Of a stretch of DNA of 20,587 nucleotides, positions 16,429 to 20,587 are shown one piece after another. The DNA comes from Hypsibius dujardini (lineage: Eukaryota > Tardigrada > Eutardigrada > Parachela > Hypsibiidae): positions 1-20,587 of the forward strand of contig LRSR01012846.1 of NCBI GenBank assembly GCA_001579985.1, written 5' to 3'. The notes beneath the pieces were generated by a model that was not told the origin of the DNA, did not search any database, and saw only the letters and a list, made by a program, of their open reading frames with translations. The stretch's first letter is position 1. Every line of letters starts with the position of its first letter. The translations under genes were made by a program, and so were the position numbers.

Positions 16429-17069
16429 TAGACAGGCAAACAGACAAACAGACAGAAAGACAGACAGTCGGTCTATCAGTCAAACAGTCAGACACACAGA
16501 CAAGGTCCTAACAGAATACCTTGTAGATGAGTACGCCTTCTCGTTAAATACTGTCAAATTTCGCATCGTTGACGCGGGCGGTCAGCGGACAGAACGCCTC
16601 AAATGGATCCACTGCTTTGAGAGCGTCAACTACGTCTTCTACGTGGCATTCCTGTTCGGACTACCATAAACTATTACAAGAGGACCGGCGAGTGAATCGG
16701 ATGACAGAAAGCATGACGCTCTTCCGGATGATTGTGAAGGAGAAAGCGTTTAGTAATTCCAATGTGATATTGTGTTTGAACAAGTTGGACTTGTTTGAGC
16801 ATGAGATTGATGCTTACGAGTTGCGGGACTACTTTGACGACTACAATGGGCCCGCACGGGTCGCTTTATCGACGAAGGAATTCATCTTGGAGAAGTACAG
16901 GACGTGCAATGAGGAGCCGCATCGCTCTTTCTTCCATCACTTTTTCTGCGCTGTGGACACGGAACAGTTTCAGAAGGTCTTCGTGACGGTGTTATACAGA
17001 GTAATACGCTACACTACCGCGCAATGCGCTCTGAATATGGCCACATGTAACGGCTCGACGCCAATATAA
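16160..17069 (+). pseudogene. Tandem G-alpha pseudogene lacking exon 2
   Basis: A partial copy of the gene 2.6 kb upstream. The exon 1 remnant (16160-16304) keeps donor GTAAAC and the exon 3 remnant (16527-17069) keeps its acceptor. The whole helical-domain exon, including the KST half of the P-loop, is missing. Other lesions: TGA in place of codon 4 (TGT), LRAGEAG instead of LLGAGEAG, DAGGQR instead of DVGGQR, a one-base T insertion near 16655 leading to a TAA at 16667-16669, and a 27-bp in-frame insertion near the C-terminus. Exons 1 and 3 stay phase-compatible because both original introns are phase 1. It cannot encode a working GTPase. Confidence 0.93.
16326..16500. repeat. (CAGA)n array in the pseudogene intron
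   Basis: CAGG then pure CAGA units, at the position equivalent to the intron 1 array of the intact gene. The first ~40 bp of intron are homologous between copies, so the array is likely to predate the duplication. Confidence 0.92.
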
Positions 17070-18356
17070 ATAAGTCACGGAAGAATTAATCTGCCTTGCC
17101 TGAAGAATGCCTGGATTTACCCTTGATTTTGCTGTCAAGTTCCTACTACTCCCTTTTCTGTTCCTTGTCACTGTATTTGACTGACAATCATGAAGGTTGT
17201 ACAAGATTAATTCCATAATGAAAACTGTGAATAAAATCGTGCATAGGAATGTCGACGTTTATGTGATGGTCCGCCGAGAACATCGTTCTAGGGACGGTGT
17301 GACGTTGGCGGACAGAGAGGCAACAGGACCTGACCGCTGCATGGCTTAAAGAGCCAGAGGACTTGACAGTGAACGACACTGGCAGTCGGAATGACGGAAG
17401 GTCAGACGGTGACAAAGAGGTTGTCTCCGCACATGACAGTCGGACGGAAGGTCAGACGGTGACGGAGGGTTGTCTGCGAACATGACGGTCGGAAGGAATG
17501 ACGGAAGGTCAGACGGTGAGAGAGGGAGTAAGATCGAGATCAAGTTGGACGATGCTACAGGCCTCCCAAAACTTGGGGCAACACATGAGACGGAGAGAAC
17601 ACGGAGCGGTTACGGGCAGTCGAGGAAGTAGAAGGTCTGGCTCCTCGTATTGGTATACGTACGGTTCGTGGTCCACCACGAACGTTTAGTCAACTTTGAG
17701 GGGTTACGGTGGAAACAGCGTGTAATTTTTTCAGTATTCATAATTAACAAAACTTTTGCTGAATAGAGTTGAGATCATGTTGCAAGCCGACAGATTATGA
17801 AATCTTTTGATGGGGAGCTTCTTGAGTTCGCCAAATGAAAAGTCATTTTTTATCATTGTGCCGATTGATTGTTGATTGAAGTGACATGACGTTTTGCCAT
17901 CTCACAAGCCGAGAACGCAAAGCCAATCCACGAAGCAAGCAAATGTAATGAATAAGTAAAAATAAGAGCTTGCTTCTTTTGATCAAAGCCGAAAATGAAT
18001 GGGAGATTCGTCGTATCAAATGATTCCAAAATTTATATTGGGTAACTAACTTGGCGCGCTCAAAATTGCCAAATTCATAAAAACCGCCGAGGTTGACAAT
18101 TTTTATTAATCATTTTAAACCGTCGCAGAGCTCTTTTTAAAACGATCCCTTTGCGGCCCAAGTGGGCGGATCTTGCAATGTGTGTGTATTATAAAATCTA
18201 GTTGCACGTACAGGAAAGATATTTCAACAAGCGCACTAAAGTGCATGTAAGTTCGGTTAGACGTTCTAACCTTGAACGTTTTCCTGATGCTTTGCCGTTC
18301 CAATCAAATCAATCAAATCAATCAATCAGATACTTCGGGAACGTACAAGTCCACAT
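17070..18356. other. Intergenic region between the pseudogene and NPL
   Basis: No gene is supported. It holds a minisatellite at about 17385-17520, scattered GATT/AATC motifs and a CAATCAAAT run just before the NPL stop. Short open frames (17498-17689, 18115-18303) lack recognisable features. Confidence 0.6.
17385..17520. repeat. Minisatellite, about three units of 50-57 bp
   Basis: GACGGAAGGTCAGACGGTGA recurs at 17393, 17443 and 17500, with GAGGTTGTCT..CATGAC between copies. Confidence 0.85.
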
Positions 18357-19284
18357 CTAATTAATGTGTCTAGCTTTTTCTGCCTCGAAATCCGTTTGTA
18401 GTTTAGTATAGTCAAGCGTCAGCTTCTTAATAGCCGCATCGGTCAGCGGAGGAAGCGGCAAACGCGCCGGACCAGTGGGGATGCCAGTCAGGAACTCCAG
18501 GATTGCCTTGTGACGCTGCAGCCAGTTTCCGTCTTCCTCCAGCAAATCCACAATCCTTTTCAGATACAACTGCTCGCGTGCTGCTCCCGCGGTGTCCCCA
18601 CGCTTGTAGGCGTCGACCATACTACGAGCGGTCTTTGTTGAGAAGGAATATGTCGTTCCGTTGAACGACCGAATGCCCACTGCTAGCGCCCCGAGTAGAA
18701 CCTACCACCAACAAAACAGACCAACTCAGGTGTTTGTTCCTTTTCAGCACGATTATTAGGGAACGGACATCGTCGTTAGCCCACATCAGAGCAATCGAGT
18801 CACCATGAAGGGCTTTACATCGGAGAAGTCCGGCTAGGTCGGAGGCGGCCCATTTGATGCCGGCAAAAGTGGGGATGTGGGTCTTTGCGTGTTGGATGAA
18901 GAGCGCCATGTCCACTGTTCAGTAACAAATTTTAATAAAGTATCAGCCGGTAGAATTTTCTCAGGCAGACAAACATTGAGAACGGGGATTAGCGTGTACC
19001 TGAGACATGAGTTCGTCCTGGGTTGTGGTAGTAGATGAAGGGAGTTTTGGGGGCCGCTGACGCCACCTCCGCGATGGCTTTCGTTAGTTCTTCTACAATT
19101 GGGAACCAAGGAATGGTTGTTGAGAGTATTCGATTAGAAAGAGACTATTACACATAAAAATAGTTAGAACGACATGTCAATATGCACACGAACAACGGTA
19201 CCGGCAGACAAGCATTCAGGCAGTTGATATATTAAAATACAGACAGGCAGGCAGGCAGGCAGGCAGGCAGGTAGGCAGGTAGGC

Positions 19285-19337
<53 letters not shown>

Positions 19338-20100
19338 GGAAGGCAAACAGGCAGGCACTCATGAGCGGACAGACTAATCGACTGGCAGGCAGTATTAGGA
19401 ATGCAAGCTTTTTCTACCGATGTTTCTTGGTGGAAAGTAAAATGATGGAACTGCCGAAATGGCATCTGCGCCGATGGCCTCAGCATGGGTTGCCTACGTA
19501 CATCAGTGTTAATGTTCATTAATATCCTTTTGTGCTTGATCCTGCTGACATCTTTTCCCATTCTAATCCAATTGTTAAAACTTTCGTGCAGTGCGTACCA
19601 GTTCTCGAGCATCTCGCAGACTAAGCGCTCCGCAATGGACGATGATTTTGTCGTATTTCCCGCGACCCACGCTTATCCACTTTTCCGCCAAGGATTTTCG
19701 TTCAGCGACTGTCATAGAAAGGCCCTCCGCGCATGTTCCATTCACTAATTAGAGTGCATCAGCAGAGAAATACGAGACTACAGATACAGTACGAGATTTT
19801 GTGTGAGAATATTTTGTGAATTCCACTATCTTGTTATACGAACGGAACGTACGGAATAAGCCGTTGACACCGCTGGCCAGGAGATGATCAGAATATGCTT
19901 GGATGGACTCCAGACGGACATCTCTACAAGGAATCCACAAGCCAATCAGGCATCTATTATACTGTACTATTTTTAGGAGAATTGATCAGACCTTGACTTA
20001 CTTTTAGGAGAATTCGTCCGACATTGACTTACCCGTTCGGTTCCATAGGAGTGACGGGACCCACACAAAAACCCTCATGCCTGAAAGATTGCTGCGCCAT
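18357..20100 (-). CDS. NPL: N-acetylneuraminate lyase (sialic acid aldolase)
   Basis: Seven exons on the minus strand: 20100-20033, 19923-19853, 19744-19599, 19493-19418, 19092-19000, 18914-18769, 18701-18357; 314 aa, phases 2,1,0,1,1,0. The enzyme is a cytosolic TIM-barrel class I aldolase that cleaves N-acetylneuraminate to N-acetylmannosamine and pyruvate. Schiff-base Lys is at about 172 in FAGIKWAA and catalytic Tyr at about 142 in FIYYHNP, close to Lys173 and Tyr143 of the human enzyme. The end of the barrel shows NGTTYSF and GIPTGPARLPL as in animal NPL. The strong start (AAAAATGG) and total length fit the family. Odd point: the carboxylate-binding motif reads NGTCAEG where NGTTGEG is usual. 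The intron 6 donor (GTCCGT) is weak, but WANDDVLLGAL aligns without gaps. Intron 4 carries a (CAGA)n array. Confidence 0.95.
19238..19358. repeat. (CAGG/CAGA)n array in NPL intron 4
   Basis: CAGG units then a pure CAGA run inside the intron 19093-19417; the transcript sense is CTGT. Confidence 0.93.
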
Positions 20101-20520
20101 TTTTCCGTGCAATAATGGTTGGATTGAGAGAGAGAATCTACGAATCATCAACGGAACAGGTAATTAAACTGTTACTCGTGCACCACAATACTGATGCCGT
20201 CTGCGTTCAGGTCGCGTGAAGAAAAGGTATAAATCTATACAATCGATGAATCTGTCCCAGGGCTATAAGTAAGTAACTGGCTTCCTCCTGACTGGACAAG
20301 CCCGTTACAGTCTGCACTTTACCAGGCCTCGAAGTTCTTGGAACGTGCGAGTCAGTAGTGTTATCAAAGACGATATCTTGCTTGCTCGATACGGGTGCCA
20401 TGCTGTACAAGCTTCTGCAGTACTTGCTCGATACCACACCGGTGGTCCCTCGTTCGTGCCTGGTGTGAGCACCATAGATTTTGTTCAGCGCCCTAATCAG
20501 CCCTCGATCAGACAGACTTC
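20101..20520. other. Region upstream of NPL
   Basis: The NPL promoter is expected here. A minus-strand frame (20437-20207) has no recognisable domain. I see no clear TATA box. Confidence 0.45.
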
Positions 20521-20587
20521 AGCAAGGGATCGGAGGTGGAGCAAGGGGTCGGGCTGGAGCAAGGGGTCGGAGGTGGAACAAGGGGTC
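20521..20587. repeat. Minisatellite of 18/19-bp units running off the right edge
   Basis: Units AGCAAGGGGTCGGAGGTGG (19, 18, 19 bp, then partial) follow one another to the last base. The true length is unknown. Confidence 0.9.

Noticed and set aside
16569-17069. 166-codon frame as a working short G-alpha
   Set aside because: It starts mid-domain without P-loop or helical domain and is open only because of a one-base insertion near 16655.
20207-20437. 76-codon minus-strand frame upstream of NPL
   Set aside because: No recognised domain and no in-phase splice to NPL, whose own ATG at 20100 has a strong context and gives a full-length protein.

Overview
This is a eukaryotic nuclear window, almost certainly from an animal with a compact genome. 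Protein-coding genes on both strands are broken by short GT-AG introns (55 to about 1,100 bp), and the products are animal families: VWC-domain secreted protein, NAA80, SMYD, heterotrimeric G-protein alpha and N-acetylneuraminate lyase. Small introns, dense genes and abundant (CAGA)n/(CTGT)n and (GATT)n repeats would suit a tardigrade or another small ecdysozoan. That placement is a guess the sequence alone cannot confirm. Gene models were built by reading frames across introns, and every internal junction proposed keeps the codon phase.

Layout. <1-5440 (-): secreted protein with three von Willebrand C domains and a long low-complexity tail that runs off the left edge. 5441-7784: intergenic, with a 20/25-bp minisatellite touching the proposed start exon and a TA-flanked MITE. 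7785-9970 (+): NAA80, the actin N-terminal acetyltransferase, six exons. A complete tRNA-Arg(UCG) and three inverted-repeat elements lie in its introns. 10140-12766 (-): SET/MYND (SMYD) methyltransferase, five exons, tail-to-tail with NAA80. 13551-15223 (+): complete, divergent G-alpha gene, three exons. 15376-15689: second copy of the MITE. 16160-17069 (+): tandem G-alpha pseudogene that lacks exon 2 and is frameshifted. 17070-18356: intergenic with a minisatellite. 18357-20100 (-): complete N-acetylneuraminate lyase, seven exons. 20101-20587: upstream sequence ending in an 18/19-bp minisatellite.

The genes do not form a pathway; they are unrelated neighbours. The common theme is repeat biology. 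Introns of four of the five intact genes, and of the pseudogene, carry an interrupted (CAGA/CTGT)n array in one orientation or the other, and short DNA-transposon derivatives sit in introns and intergenic DNA. No CRISPR, viral or bacterial-type system is visible. The most notable points are the altered GTTGE-type motif in the lyase, the G-alpha lacking Gly2 with an unusual C-terminus, the exon-deleted tandem pseudogene, the two-copy MITE family, and a long hairpin in a NAA80 intron.
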